Below the pieces are notes generated by a model. That model was not told where the DNA came from and made no database searches. It worked only from the letters and a program-made list of their open reading frames with translations. Shown here piece by piece: positions 52,007 through 60,470 of a stretch of DNA of 64,000 nt. A program made the position numbers and the translations under genes. The first letter of the stretch is position 1. Each line of letters begins with the position of its first letter. This DNA comes from Caenimonas aquaedulcis. Lineage in GTDB: Bacteria > Pseudomonadota > Gammaproteobacteria > Burkholderiales > Burkholderiaceae_C. The DNA is taken from NCBI RefSeq assembly GCF_015831345.1, contig NZ_JADWYS010000001.1, positions 3,376,618 to 3,440,617 of the forward strand, read 5' to 3'.

Positions 52007-52930
52007 CTAGCCGCCGCTCTCCAGCGTGTGGCCCTGGCCCTTGCCGCGCCCGAGGATCTGCACCATCTGCGGCAGCGCGAGCTGCAAGGCGCCTTTGAGC
52101 GTGTGCGGCGGGTTGACGACGAACATGCCGCTGGCGGTCAAGCCTTGCCCGCGGGCGGCCGGCTCGCCGAGGGTCTTGCGCTCCTCGTCCTGGCCGATCG
52201 CCAGGGTGGCGTGCAGCCAGCTCTTGCCCGCCCGGTTGGCCAGCGTCTTCAGACGGCGGGGCAAGTCGTGCGCCTCGGGCCGGGGGATGATGGGGTACCA
52301 GACGGCGTAGGTACCGGTGGCGAACCGGGTCAGGCTGTCTTGTATGCAGGCGCTTACTTTTCCGTAATCGCTCTTGATCTCGTAACTCGGGTCGATCAAA
52401 ACGAAGGCCCGGCGCGAAGGCGGCGGCAGGAATGCCTTCAGGCCCTCGAAGCCGTCCTCCCGCGCGACCGCGACCTGCCGCCCGGCATTCAGCTGCGCGA
52501 TGTTGCCGGCCAGCGCCTTGATGTCCGTGGGGTGCAGTTCGAACAGCTTGAGCTTGTCGCGCGCCTCGGTGCGCAGCAGGGACTGGATGATGAAGGGCGA
52601 GCCGGGATAGACACTGTGGGAGTCGCCCTTGTTGAAGGTGGCGATGAGGGAGAGGTAATCCTGGAGTGCGGGCGCTATGTCTTTGATAGCAGGACCGCCA
52701 GGATTCTTGTCGCTCAGCGCGGCGGCGAGTTTCAGGACGCCTTCGGCCGCCTCGCCGGAGGTGCCCGCGTAGTCGCCGTCGAGCCGGTAGAGCCCCGCCC
52801 CGGCATGGGTATCGATCGCGACGAGCGCCGTATCCTTTTCGGTCAGGTGCCGCAGCATCGCGATGACCATGGTGTGCTTGAGCACGTCGGCATGGTTGCC
52901 GGCATGGAAGGCGTGTCGGTAGCTGAACAT
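52007..52930 (-). CDS. rlmJ: 23S rRNA (adenine(2030)-N6)-methyltransferase
   Basis: The product is 307 residues. 'FSYRHAFHAGNHADVLKH' at the N-terminus is diagnostic, with 'IDTHAGAGLY' for SAM binding and 'LIDPSYE', the catalytic (D/N)PP(Y/F)-like motif in the form DPSY. 'FVVNPPHTL' is conserved near the C-terminus. It methylates N6 of A2030 in 23S rRNA. Single gene, divergent from the rplM operon. Confidence 0.95.
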   Translation of the reverse strand: MFSYRHAFHAGNHADVLKHTMVIAMLRHLTEKDTALVAIDTHAGAGLYRLDGDYAGTSGEAAEGVLKLAAALSDKNPGGPAIKDIAPALQDYLSLIATFNKGDSHSVYPGSPFIIQSLLRTEARDKLKLFELHPTDIKALAGNIAQLNAGRQVAVAREDGFEGLKAFLPPPSRRAFVLIDPSYEIKSDYGKVSACIQDSLTRFATGTYAVWYPIIPRPEAHDLPRRLKTLANRAGKSWLHATLAIGQDEERKTLGEPAARGQGLTASGMFVVNPPHTLKGALQLALPQMVQILGRGKGQGHTLESGG

Positions 52931-52973
52931 CCGGCGATGTTACCTCCGCCCTCTGGGGTGCACGCCCCAAAGC

Positions 52974-53003
52974 TTGCGCTAAGTCCTTGATTTTTCGTAT
53001 AAT
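52974..53003 (+). promoter_or_regulatory. Promoter of rplM-rpsI
   Basis: TTGCGC (52974-52979) and a perfect TATAAT (52998-53003) are separated by 18 bases. The first transcribed base would be near 53010, giving a leader of about 145 bases before rplM. Confidence 0.7.
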
Positions 53004-53108
53004 TGCGGGCTCTGCAGCGCCTTGTGATCCCGCGGCAGAGGCCTTGAAAGAGGTAACCCCACCTAAGAGATTCCCGTCAGAGGAACGCCGACCGTGGAAA
53101 AGGATTCA

Positions 53109-53183
53109 ATGAAACCAACCTCTGGTTGGGCAAACCTTCACTCGAAAGAGACTCATGAAAACGTTCAGCGCCAAAGCAGCTGA
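53109..53183 (+). CDS. Possible 24-codon upstream ORF overlapping rplM start
   Basis: ATG at 53109, with AAGGA just upstream, opens a 24-codon frame (begins M-K-P-T-S-G-W-A) that ends at TGA 53181-53183, 29 bases into rplM in another frame. A CCAACC-TCT-GGTTGG hairpin (53115-53129) lies within it. It could couple translation to rplM. Such short ORFs also arise by chance, so this is weak. Confidence 0.3.
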   Translation: MKPTSGWANLHSKETHENVQRQSS

Positions 53184-53610
53184 CGTGACGCACGAGTGGT
53201 TTGTGATTGACGCGACCGACAAGGTCCTCGGACGAGTAGCCAGCGAAGTTGCTCTCCGTTTGCGCGGCAAACACAAGGCCATTTACACGCCTCACGTCGA
53301 TACCGGTGACTTCATCGTCATCATCAACGCTTCGCAGATCCGGGTCACCGGCACGAAGAACCAGGACAAGGTGTACTACCGTCACTCGGGCTACCCGGGC
53401 GGCATCAGTGCCACCAACTTCCGCGACATGCAAGCCAAGCATCCCGGCCGCGCGCTGGAAAAGGCCGTCAAGGGCATGCTGCCCAAGGGCCCGCTCGGCT
53501 ACGCGATGATCAAGAAACTCAAGGTGTATGGCGGTGCCGAGCATCCCCACACCGCCCAGCAGCCCAAGGTGCTGGAATTGCCCAACGCTGAAATGGGAGC
53601 ACGCGCATGA
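53155..53610 (+). CDS. rplM: 50S ribosomal protein L13
   Basis: The product is 151 residues. '[45 protein letters not shown]' is the universal L13 core, and '[47 protein letters not shown]' follows. The standard length is about 142; the extra C-terminal residues '[12 protein letters not shown]' overlap the rpsI start by ATGA. Part of the conserved rplM-rpsI operon. Confidence 0.98.
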   Translation: MKTFSAKAADVTHEWFVIDATDKVLGRVASEVALRLRGKHKAIYTPHVDTGDFIVIINASQIRVTGTKNQDKVYYRHSGYPGGISATNFRDMQAKHPGRALEKAVKGMLPKGPLGYAMIKKLKVYGGAEHPHTAQQPKVLELPNAEMGARA

Positions 53611-53999
53611 TCGGTGACTGGAACAATGGCACCGGCCGCCGCAAGTCGAGCGTCGCCCGCGTGTTCATGAAAAAAGGCACGGGCAAGATCACCGTCAACG
53701 ACAAGGACATCCAGGAGTTCTTCGGTCGCCAGACGTCGATCATGATCGTCAAGCAACCCCTGTTCCTGACGAACCATGTCGAAACCTTCGACATCAAGAT
53801 CAACGTGCACGGCGGCGGCGAGTCCGGCCAGGCCGGCGCGGCGCGCCACGGCATCACCCGTGCGCTGATCGACTACGACGCGGCGCTTAAGCCCGCGCTG
53901 TCGCAAGCCGGCTTCGTGACGCGTGACGCGCGCGAAGTGGAACGCAAGAAGGTCGGCCTGCACTCCGCACGCCGCCGCAAGCAGTTCAGCAAGCGCTAA
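53607..53999 (+). CDS. rpsI: 30S ribosomal protein S9
   Basis: The product is 130 residues, with the usual '[26 protein letters not shown]', '[25 protein letters not shown]' and the basic C-terminus '[14 protein letters not shown]' that reaches the ribosomal P site. The start overlaps the rplM stop. A clear terminator follows. Confidence 0.98.
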   Translation: MIGDWNNGTGRRKSSVARVFMKKGTGKITVNDKDIQEFFGRQTSIMIVKQPLFLTNHVETFDIKINVHGGGESGQAGAARHGITRALIDYDAALKPALSQAGFVTRDAREVERKKVGLHSARRRKQFSKR

Positions 54000-54020
54000 A
54001 CGCTTCCTGCTCCGCTTACA

Positions 54021-54054
54021 AAGCCGCACAAGTTTTCTTGTTGCGGCTTTTTTG
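54021..54054 (+). terminator. Rho-independent terminator after rpsI
   Basis: AAGCCGCA (54021-54028) pairs with TGCGGCTT (54042-54049), with an inner CAAG/CTTG helix, and the 3' arm runs into a six-T tract (54048-54053). It lies 22 bases after the rpsI stop. Confidence 0.92.
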
Positions 54055-54091
54055 TACCCTGTATGGTTGAGCTAGCCCCAAACACCCACCG

Positions 54092-54799
54092 ATGAGATTC
54101 AAGCTGCTTCGAAGGCGACTCACGATCAGCGCCCCGCGCATGGCGGTGCGAAGCGCCATGCCATGGCCGCTGCGCTGGGCCGCCGCGGCCATCGTGCTGG
54201 GCTTTTGCGGCGCGATCGCGCTGTGGGCCTTCGAGTTCGGCAAGGACATCGCGGGGCTGGAAACCGGCGCGAAGGAAGAACTGCTGCGCCTGCGCAACGA
54301 CAACGCCAAGCTTCGCGAAGAGCGGGACAAGGCACAGTCCGTCTTCAACACCTCCGCCAGTTTGCTGACAGCAGAAAAGACCGCGCAGGAGCGCCTGACC
54401 GCGCAGGTGAAGTCGCTCGAAGCCGAGAACCGCCAGCTGCGCGACGACCTCGGTTTCTTCGAAAAACTGATGCCCGCCAGTGGCGAGGGCCTGGCGATAC
54501 GGGGACTGCAGGCCGAAGTGCTGGCCGGCGGCTCGCAGCTGAAATGGCAGGTGCTCGTGATGCAGCCCGGCAAGAACGTGGCCGAGTTCAGGGGCAAGCT
54601 GCAGCTGAGCCTGTCGGGCACGCAGAACGGCAAGCCGTGGATGATGGACCTGCCGGGCGGGGCGCTGCCGATCCAGTTTCGCCAGTACCGGCGCGTGGAG
54701 GGCATGGTCGACTTGCCGCCGCAGGCCGTGGTACAAAACGTGTCTGCCAAGCTGGTGGAGGGCGCGGCCACCCGCGCCGTGCAGAGCATCAAGCTGTAA
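54092..54799 (+). CDS. Membrane-anchored coiled-coil protein (DUF6776-like)
   Basis: The product is 235 residues. A basic N-terminus and one transmembrane helix (about 28-48, 'RWAAAAIVLGFCGAIALWAF') are followed by a coiled coil (about 58-125, 'LLRLRNDNAKLREERDKAQSV' and 'LKSLEAENRQLRDD'-type heptads) and a C-terminal beta-rich periplasmic domain ending 'RAVQSIKL'. This is the arrangement of DUF6776. It is followed 32 bases later by bactofilin, suggesting a shared envelope or cell-shape function. Confidence 0.75.
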   Translation: MRFKLLRRRLTISAPRMAVRSAMPWPLRWAAAAIVLGFCGAIALWAFEFGKDIAGLETGAKEELLRLRNDNAKLREERDKAQSVFNTSASLLTAEKTAQERLTAQVKSLEAENRQLRDDLGFFEKLMPASGEGLAIRGLQAEVLAGGSQLKWQVLVMQPGKNVAEFRGKLQLSLSGTQNGKPWMMDLPGGALPIQFRQYRRVEGMVDLPPQAVVQNVSAKLVEGAATRAVQSIKL

Positions 54800-54831
54800 G
54801 ACAAACAGTAGTCGTTCAAGAGGAGATCATC

Positions 54832-55224
54832 ATGTTCGGAAAGAATGCACAGCCCCCCATCAAGAGCCTGATCGCCCAAGGCAGCCGGATCGACGGCAAC
54901 CTGCAGTTCACGGAAGGGCTGCGGATCGACGGCGAAGTGGTCGGCGACATCCGCGCCAGCGACGACCAGTCGAGCATCCTCGTCATCTCCGAGGCTGCGG
55001 TGGTGCAGGGCCAGATCCAGGCGGACCATGTGATCATCAACGGGACCGTGCGCGGCCCCGTCCATGCGAAGGACCTGCTGGAACTCCAGCCCAATGCGCG
55101 GATCGAAGGGGATGTGTACTACCGCGCGCTCGAGATGCACAAGGGCGCGATCATCTCCGGCCAGCTGAGGCCGCTCGAGGGGGACGAAAAGCCCTTACTC
55201 AAGCTGGCGTCAAACAACCTCTGA
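54832..55224 (+). CDS. Bactofilin family cytoskeletal protein
   Basis: The product is 130 residues. The single bactofilin domain is a right-handed beta helix of hydrophobic repeats such as 'SLIAQGSRIDGNLQFTEGLRIDGEVVGDI' and 'QIQADHVIINGTVRGPVHA'. These proteins self-polymerise at the membrane and localise cell-wall enzymes. AAGAGGAG precedes the start. The M23 peptidase at 56833 is a plausible functional partner, but the genes are not adjacent. Confidence 0.92.
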   Translation: MFGKNAQPPIKSLIAQGSRIDGNLQFTEGLRIDGEVVGDIRASDDQSSILVISEAAVVQGQIQADHVIINGTVRGPVHAKDLLELQPNARIEGDVYYRALEMHKGAIISGQLRPLEGDEKPLLKLASNNL

Positions 55225-55295
55225 CCGGAATTCCCGACCAAATTGCAGTACTATTAACCGAGTTGTCCTGAGTTGGTCCCATTCCCGGAGTCCCC

Positions 55296-55661
55296 ATGAG
55301 CGCAGTTGCAGAGAACCTTCAAACCGAAATGCCCGCCCCGCTGATCTTCACTGACAGCGCCGCAGCCAAGGTCGCCGACCTGATAGCCGAGGAAGGCAAC
55401 CCGGACCTGAAGCTGCGCGTGTTCGTCCAGGGCGGCGGTTGCTCGGGCTTCCAGTACGGCTTCACCTTCGATGAAGTCACGAACGAAGACGACACCGTCA
55501 TGTCCAAGAACGGCGTGTCGCTGCTCATCGACGCGATGAGCTACCAGTACCTGGTCGGCGCCGAGATCGACTACAAGGAAGACCTGCAGGGTGCGCAGTT
55601 CGTGATCAAGAACCCGAACGCCACCAGCACTTGCGGCTGCGGTTCGAGCTTCTCGACCTGA
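55296..55661 (+). CDS. erpA: Iron-sulfur cluster insertion protein ErpA
   Basis: The product is 121 residues. A-type carrier with Cys49 ('[11 protein letters not shown]') and the C-terminal Cys113 and Cys115 ('STCGCGSSF'), which hold the transferred [2Fe-2S]/[4Fe-4S] cluster. '[25 protein letters not shown]' is typical of the ErpA branch. Not part of an isc operon here. Confidence 0.95.
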   Translation: MSAVAENLQTEMPAPLIFTDSAAAKVADLIAEEGNPDLKLRVFVQGGGCSGFQYGFTFDEVTNEDDTVMSKNGVSLLIDAMSYQYLVGAEIDYKEDLQGAQFVIKNPNATSTCGCGSSFST

Positions 55662-55676
55662 GGGCTCCGCCCGGCA

Positions 55677-56786
55677 TCAGGCCGGGTAGATGCATCCCAA
55701 CACACGGGCGCCTCTGGCGCCCGTGGTGCTTTCCAGCGCCAGTTTTTCGCGGCGCACGGTCTTGCGCGCGAGCCAGGCGAAGGCCGTCGCCTCGACCTGC
55801 AGCGCAGGCAAGCCGGCGTCAGCGCTGGAAGCGACGCCCACACCCGGCAGCAGGGCGCGCAATCGATCCATGAGGTGCGCATTGAGCGCGCCGCCGCCGC
55901 AGACGATCAGGCGTTTCAGGTCGGGCTGGTGGCGGGCGACATCGCTGGCGCAGGCGCGGGCTGTCAACTCCGCGAGCGTGGCTTGCACGTCGACAGGTTG
56001 CACGCCCGGAAAGGCGCCCGTCGCTTTGTCCAGCCATGAAGGATTGAACAGGTCGCGGCCGGTGCTCTTGGGCGGCGCCTTGCCGAAGAAGGGCTCCGAC
56101 AGCATCGCACGCAGAAGCTCCGGAATCACCCGGCCCGAGGCGGCCCAGCGGCCTTGCTCGTCGAACGGGCTACCCAGGTGCTTGCCTGCCATCAAGTCCA
56201 TGAGCGAATTGCCGGGGCCGCAATCGAAACCGGTCATCGATCCGTCGGCGCGCAGCAGCGTGAGGTTCGAGATGCCACCGATGTTCAGCACGCCGACCGA
56301 TTCACCCGGGCGCCCGAACATCTGCTGGTGGAAGAAGGGCGCGAGCGGCGCACCCTGCCCGCCGGCCGCGACGTCGCGCGTGCGGAAGTCGCAGGCCACG
56401 TCGATCCGCGTCAGTTCGGCCAACAGCGCCGGCTGGCACAGCTGCAAGGTGTAGCCGGTGCCGTCGAATTCCTGCGGCCGATGGCGCACGGTCTGCCCGT
56501 GCGCGCCGATCGCCCGTACTTCATCCCGGGCCACGCGAGAGCCGGCCAGGAGCTCCTCGACCACCGAGGCATAGACGCGCATCAGCGCATTGCCGGCCAG
56601 CGCCGCACGATGCAGTTCATCGGGGCCGGAGGTGTTGAGCGCAAGCAGTTCGTCGCGCAGCGACGCCGCGAAGGGCGCGCTCGCGTGGTGGACGACCAGA
56701 GGGGTATGGACGGAGAAATCTGCCAGCACGCCGTCAACGCCGTCGAGCGACGTGCCGGACATGAGGCCGATGTAGAGATCAGGCAT
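55677..56786 (-). CDS. anmK: Anhydro-N-acetylmuramic acid kinase
   Basis: The product is 369 residues. The actin-like ATPase fold shows 'LMSGTSLDGVDGVL' at the N-terminus, 'GAHGQTVRHRP' and 'NIGGISNLT', then 'DCGPGNSLMD' and 'VCGGGALN'. It phosphorylates and opens 1,6-anhydro-MurNAc from peptidoglycan recycling. Convergent with erpA; the M23 peptidase gene lies upstream on the same strand. Confidence 0.95.
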   Translation of the reverse strand: MPDLYIGLMSGTSLDGVDGVLADFSVHTPLVVHHASAPFAASLRDELLALNTSGPDELHRAALAGNALMRVYASVVEELLAGSRVARDEVRAIGAHGQTVRHRPQEFDGTGYTLQLCQPALLAELTRIDVACDFRTRDVAAGGQGAPLAPFFHQQMFGRPGESVGVLNIGGISNLTLLRADGSMTGFDCGPGNSLMDLMAGKHLGSPFDEQGRWAASGRVIPELLRAMLSEPFFGKAPPKSTGRDLFNPSWLDKATGAFPGVQPVDVQATLAELTARACASDVARHQPDLKRLIVCGGGALNAHLMDRLRALLPGVGVASSADAGLPALQVEATAFAWLARKTVRREKLALESTTGARGARVLGCIYPA

Positions 56787-56832
56787 CAGGCGATGGTAGC
56801 GCCCCGCCGTAAAGCCCCGCAGGCGCCGAGGT

Positions 56833-58191
56833 TCAGTCGGCCCGGGCGACGCTGGACGAAGCCTGCGCCGCGGCGAGCTGGATGCGCATCGACTGCGCCA
56901 TGCGATCGAACGCAGGGCGTGCCTGGGCGGACAGCTCGGACGACTCGCCGTGATGACGCGCGATCAGCGTGGGGTCCTGGTGGACGCCGTTGACGCGGAA
57001 TTCGAAGTGCAGGTGCGGGCCCGTCGCCCAACCGGTCATGCCCACCGCGCCGACGTTCTGGGACTGGCGCACCGGCTGCCCGGCGCGCACGTCGATGCGG
57101 CTCAGGTGCGCATAGAGCGTTTCGTCGGTGTTGTTGTGGCGAACGATCACCACCTTGCCGAAGCCGTTCTGCTCGCCGGCAAATTCCACGGTGCCGTCGC
57201 CCACTGCGCGCACCGCAGTGCCGATGACCGCGCCGTAGTCCACGCCGAGATGCGCCTTCCATTGGTGCAGGATCGGATGGAAGCGGTTCGCGAAGCCGCT
57301 GGTCACGCGGGAGAATTCCATCGGCGACGCGAGATAGCCCGTATCGAGCGACTTGCCGTCGAGCGAGTAGTACGAGCCCTTGCGGCCGGGCTCCTGGAAC
57401 CACATGGCCTGGTGCAGCTGGCCCTTGTTCATGAATTCGACGGACAGCACGCGGCCCGTGCGCATCGGCTCGCCATCGGCCTCCAGCGCTTCGTAGACGA
57501 CGTTGAAGCGGTCGCCGTTGTGCAGCGAGCGGTGGAAATCGATGTCGCCGGAAAAGATGTCGATCAGCTGGCTGATCACCGCATCCGGAATGCGCGCTTC
57601 GTCGGCTGCCGCGAAGAGCGAGGTGCGGATCGTCGCGCTGCCGATGCGGGTCGATGCCGTGAGGGGCGCGCTCTCGATGCGGGACGCGAAGCCGATCGCA
57701 TCGCGCGCGATGACCAGGCGGCGGAATGTGCCGTCGTCGCCGGCGGTCCAGCGCACGCTGATTTTCTGCAGGGCCTGGGTGTCGCTTGCTTCCGCCGTGA
57801 TGATGCGCCCGGCGCGGCCGAGGACCTGCGCGCGGAACGTGCTGTCGCCGCGCAGGTACGCAGCCGCGGCAGGGTCGCTCACGCCCAGCCGCGCGAGCAG
57901 CGATTCGACGGTGTCGCTGGCGCGCGAGACCTCGGAGCGGAACAGGTTGAAGCGGTGAACGTCGAGTGCGTCGAGCTGGCGTTGCACAGGCAGGGGAGAC
58001 ACCGATTCCAGCACTTCACGCACGGGGCGGTCCGGCGCGTCCGGTGTGAGCTTGGCCACGGCGAATGCGCCGCCGCCGCCGCACAGGAGGATCGCGGCCA
58101 GCAGGGCAGTCACTTGCTTCGGGTGGTGTTCCAGCGCGTGGGCCGCGCGGGACAACAGCTTTTCACCGGCGGCGATCAAACCGTTTTTCAA
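56833..58191 (-). CDS. M23-family peptidoglycan DD-endopeptidase (MepM-like)
   Basis: The product is 452 residues. One N-terminal transmembrane helix (about 27-50) anchors a periplasmic region, and the C-terminal LytM domain has zinc ligands in 'HLGVDYGAVIGT' (His and Asp) and 'TGPHLHFEF' (HxH), with 'HNNTDETLYAHL' between. It hydrolyses stem-peptide cross-links for wall growth. AnmK, encoded 46 bases downstream, recycles wall fragments. Its promoter region holds two palindromes. Confidence 0.9.
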   Translation of the reverse strand: MKNGLIAAGEKLLSRAAHALEHHPKQVTALLAAILLCGGGGAFAVAKLTPDAPDRPVREVLESVSPLPVQRQLDALDVHRFNLFRSEVSRASDTVESLLARLGVSDPAAAAYLRGDSTFRAQVLGRAGRIITAEASDTQALQKISVRWTAGDDGTFRRLVIARDAIGFASRIESAPLTASTRIGSATIRTSLFAAADEARIPDAVISQLIDIFSGDIDFHRSLHNGDRFNVVYEALEADGEPMRTGRVLSVEFMNKGQLHQAMWFQEPGRKGSYYSLDGKSLDTGYLASPMEFSRVTSGFANRFHPILHQWKAHLGVDYGAVIGTAVRAVGDGTVEFAGEQNGFGKVVIVRHNNTDETLYAHLSRIDVRAGQPVRQSQNVGAVGMTGWATGPHLHFEFRVNGVHQDPTLIARHHGESSELSAQARPAFDRMAQSMRIQLAAAQASSSVARAD

Positions 58192-58210
58192 AGGCAGGTC
58201 CTGGAAAGAG

Positions 58211-58251
58211 CGGAATTCCGGGAATTCCGTTTGTCCTACATCCCGTGTAGG
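58211..58251. promoter_or_regulatory. Two adjacent palindromes upstream of the M23 peptidase gene
   Basis: CGGAATTCC-G-GGAATTCCG (58211-58229) is a perfect 19-base palindrome, 20 bases from the gene start. CCTACA-tcccg-TGTAGG (58235-58251) is a second. In the minus-strand direction they occupy the leader and promoter-proximal zone. They could be operators or RNA hairpins. Binding protein unknown. Confidence 0.4.
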
Positions 58252-58303
58252 CGAATCCTCACGGTGACTAGCGCCCGTCCCCTACGAGGATAGATGCGCG
58301 AAC

Positions 58304-58309
58304 TAGAAT
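58304..58309 (+). promoter_or_regulatory. Candidate -10 box of tyrS
   Basis: TAGAAT lies 64 bases before the tyrS ATG. No good -35 hexamer is found at 16-18 bases, so this is tentative. Confidence 0.3.
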
Positions 58310-58373
58310 CCGGCATCACGAAAGCTGGGGCCAGTATACCGGCCCCCCGGCCGCCGGCCGGAAAAAAATCCTT

Positions 58374-59606
58374 ATGAATCAAGCCTCTGTTACAAAATAC
58401 CCCGTCACGGACCGCGTGCGTGAGGCCATGGCAATTTCCATGCGCGGCACGGAGGAGCTGATCCCGCAGGAGGACTGGCTCGCCAAGCTCGCCAGGTCCG
58501 AAGCCACGGGCGTGCCGCTGCGCATCAAGCTGGGCCTGGACCCTACCGCGCCCGACATCCACGTGGGCCACACGGTCGTGCTCAACAAGATGCGCCAGCT
58601 GCAGGACCTGGGGCACACCGTGATCTTCCTGATCGGCGACTTCACCTCCATGATCGGGGACCCGTCGGGCCGCAACTCCACCCGCCCGCCGCTGACGGCC
58701 GAGCAGATCAAGTCCAACGCCGAGACTTATTACAAACAGGCCAGCATGGTGCTGGACCCCGAGAAAACCGAGATTCGTTACAACAGCGAATGGAGCGACC
58801 CGCTCGGGGCGCGCGGGATGATCCAGCTCGCGGCGAAATACACGGTCGCGCGGATGATGGAACGCAACGACTTTCATGACCGCTTCAAGGCCGGCACCTC
58901 GATCAGCGTGCATGAGTTCCTCTACCCGCTGATGCAGGGTTACGACTCGGTGGCGCTCAAGAGCGACCTCGAACTCGGCGGCACGGACCAGAAGTTCAAC
59001 CTGCTGATGGGCCGCCACCTGCAGCAGGAATACGGGCAGGAGCCCCAGTGCATCCTGACGATGCCGCTCCTGGAAGGACTCGACGGCGTCGAGAAGATGT
59101 CCAAAAGCAAGAACAACTACATCGGCATCAACGAGGACGCGAACAGCATGTTCGCCAAGGTGCTGTCCATCTCCGACACGCTGATGTGGCGCTGGTACAC
59201 CTTGCTGAGCTTCCGCAGCGAGGCCGAGATCGCCGCGCTGAGGAAGGAAGTGGAGGGCGGCCGCAATCCCAAGGACGCCAAGGTGATGCTCGCCAAGGAG
59301 ATCACCGCCCGCTTCCACAGCGTGCAGGCCGCCGACGCGGCCGAGCAGGACTTCATGAACCGCAGCAAGGGCGGCGTGCCCGATGACATCCCCGAAGTCA
59401 CGCTCTCCGGTGCGCCTCTGGGCATAGGCGCCTTGCTGAAGCAGGCAGGCCTCGCGCCATCCACCAGCGAGGCGAGCCGCTTGATCGAGGGCGGCGGCGT
59501 GCGCGTGGACTCGAGCGTCGTGAGCGACAAGGGCCTCAAGCTCGACCGCGGCACGTATGTCGTGCAGGTGGGCAAGCGCAAATTCGCGAAGGTGACGATC
59601 GGCTAG
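58374..59606 (+). CDS. tyrS: Tyrosyl-tRNA synthetase
   Basis: The product is 410 residues. Class I signatures: 'PDIHVGHTVVLNKM' (HIGH variant HVGH) and 'KMSKSKNNYIG' (KMSKS). 'DLELGGTDQKFNLLMGR' is the tyrosine pocket. A C-terminal S4 domain (about 350-410, 'EASRLIEGGGVRVDSSVVSDKGL') binds tRNA. The KMSKS form places it in the TyrZ-like group rather than the KFGKT group. No tRNA or T-box element is found upstream. Confidence 0.97.
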   Translation: MNQASVTKYPVTDRVREAMAISMRGTEELIPQEDWLAKLARSEATGVPLRIKLGLDPTAPDIHVGHTVVLNKMRQLQDLGHTVIFLIGDFTSMIGDPSGRNSTRPPLTAEQIKSNAETYYKQASMVLDPEKTEIRYNSEWSDPLGARGMIQLAAKYTVARMMERNDFHDRFKAGTSISVHEFLYPLMQGYDSVALKSDLELGGTDQKFNLLMGRHLQQEYGQEPQCILTMPLLEGLDGVEKMSKSKNNYIGINEDANSMFAKVLSISDTLMWRWYTLLSFRSEAEIAALRKEVEGGRNPKDAKVMLAKEITARFHSVQAADAAEQDFMNRSKGGVPDDIPEVTLSGAPLGIGALLKQAGLAPSTSEASRLIEGGGVRVDSSVVSDKGLKLDRGTYVVQVGKRKFAKVTIG

Positions 59607-59615
59607 GCATGTGGC

Positions 59616-59773
59616 CTCTTTGTACAGATGTTGTGCAATGAGGCCGTGTCGGACTGCCTGATCGCGGCCATCGCGCTGGAGCACGGTGCGCTCCTGGTAC
59701 ATAACGACCGGGGCTTCCATGCGCTGGCGCCGGATCGAACCGCAGTTGATAGCCTACCCTGGCCGGCCGCACT
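59616..59773 (+). pseudogene. PIN-domain (VapC-like) toxin remnant
   Basis: A frame from 59628 encodes 'SDCLIAAIALEHG' followed by 'LLVHNDRGFHALA', the C-terminal signature of VapC PIN-domain nucleases, including the acidic residue in the D-x-L-I-A motif and the 'ND' before the last strand. The preceding two-thirds of a PIN domain and any antitoxin gene are missing, because the tyrS stop is only 21 bases upstream. The frame then runs on into the opposite-strand ankyrin gene without the usual end. It is best read as a decayed relic. Confidence 0.6.
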
Positions 59774-60470
59774 AGCGCGCGCCGCGCTGCTCGAGCATCT
59801 TCGCCATCTCGTTGTAGCCCCGTGACCGGGCCAGCGAAAGCGGCGTATTGCCCTGACGGTCGGTGATCTGCAGGTTCGCTCCCGCATCCACCAGCGCCTT
59901 GAGCGTCGCCTGGTGGCGCGCACCGCCGTTGCCGAGCACGATGCTTTCGATCACGGCCGTCCAGTGGAGGTTGTTCACATGGTCGAGCGGCGCGCCCGCG
60001 GCAATGAGCTGCCGGACGACGCCGTCGTGCCCCAAATGAGCAGCCGCGATCAGGGCGGTGCCGTCATAGCGGCTCGTCACCTGCTTCGCGCTGGCGCCGA
60101 GCGAGAGCAGCAGGCGCAGGGTCTCTTCGTCGCCCGCGACGGAAGCGATGGTGACTGCGTCGTACCGGTCGCTCTCCAGCAGGTCCATCGCCGCGCCGGC
60201 CTTCGCGAGTGCGCGGATCGCATCGCGCTGCCGGGCGAAGGTTGCGACGTGCAGCGGCGTGCGCCCGTTGCCATCTCGCGCGTTGAGGTTCGCGCCGCCG
60301 GCAGCAAGCACCGCGATCTGCGCCGCGTCGCCGCGCTGCGCGGCGGCGTGCAGGCCCTGGTACCCCGCAGCCTCGGCGGGGGAAGGTCCGACCTGCGCCA
60401 GCGACGGCACGGACATCGCCCACCCCGCGGCCAGCATGGTGGCCAGGACGATCCGGCGAAGGGCGATCAC
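59772..60470 (-). CDS. Exported ankyrin-repeat protein
   Basis: The product is 232 residues from the GTG at 60470, whose GTGA overlaps the stop of the heme-binding protein gene. A signal peptide ('LATMLAAGWAMSVPSLAQ') precedes about five ankyrin repeats, for example 'LHAAAQRGDAAQIAVLAAGGANLNARDGNGRTPLHVATFARQ'-type units and 'NTPLSLARSRGYNEMAKMLEQRG'. Ankyrin proteins in the periplasm often bind or protect partner proteins, for example catalase in Pseudomonas. Partner unknown; the adjacent heme-binding protein is the obvious candidate. Confidence 0.83.
   Translation of the reverse strand: MIALRRIVLATMLAAGWAMSVPSLAQVGPSPAEAAGYQGLHAAAQRGDAAQIAVLAAGGANLNARDGNGRTPLHVATFARQRDAIRALAKAGAAMDLLESDRYDAVTIASVAGDEETLRLLLSLGASAKQVTSRYDGTALIAAAHLGHDGVVRQLIAAGAPLDHVNNLHWTAVIESIVLGNGGARHQATLKALVDAGANLQITDRQGNTPLSLARSRGYNEMAKMLEQRGAR

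Noticed and set aside
55703..55725. CACGGGCGCC-TCT-GGCGCCCGTG hairpin considered as an erpA terminator
   Set aside because: It lies inside the anmK coding end and lacks a T tract on either side; GC-rich codon pairs can explain it.
58192..58373. T-box or tRNA upstream of tyrS
   Set aside because: No T-box consensus or cloverleaf could be drawn; T-boxes are also not expected in betaproteobacteria.
59628..59825. 65-codon frame considered as an intact small gene
   Set aside because: It matches only the C-terminal third of a PIN domain and overlaps the ankyrin gene, so it is listed as a remnant.
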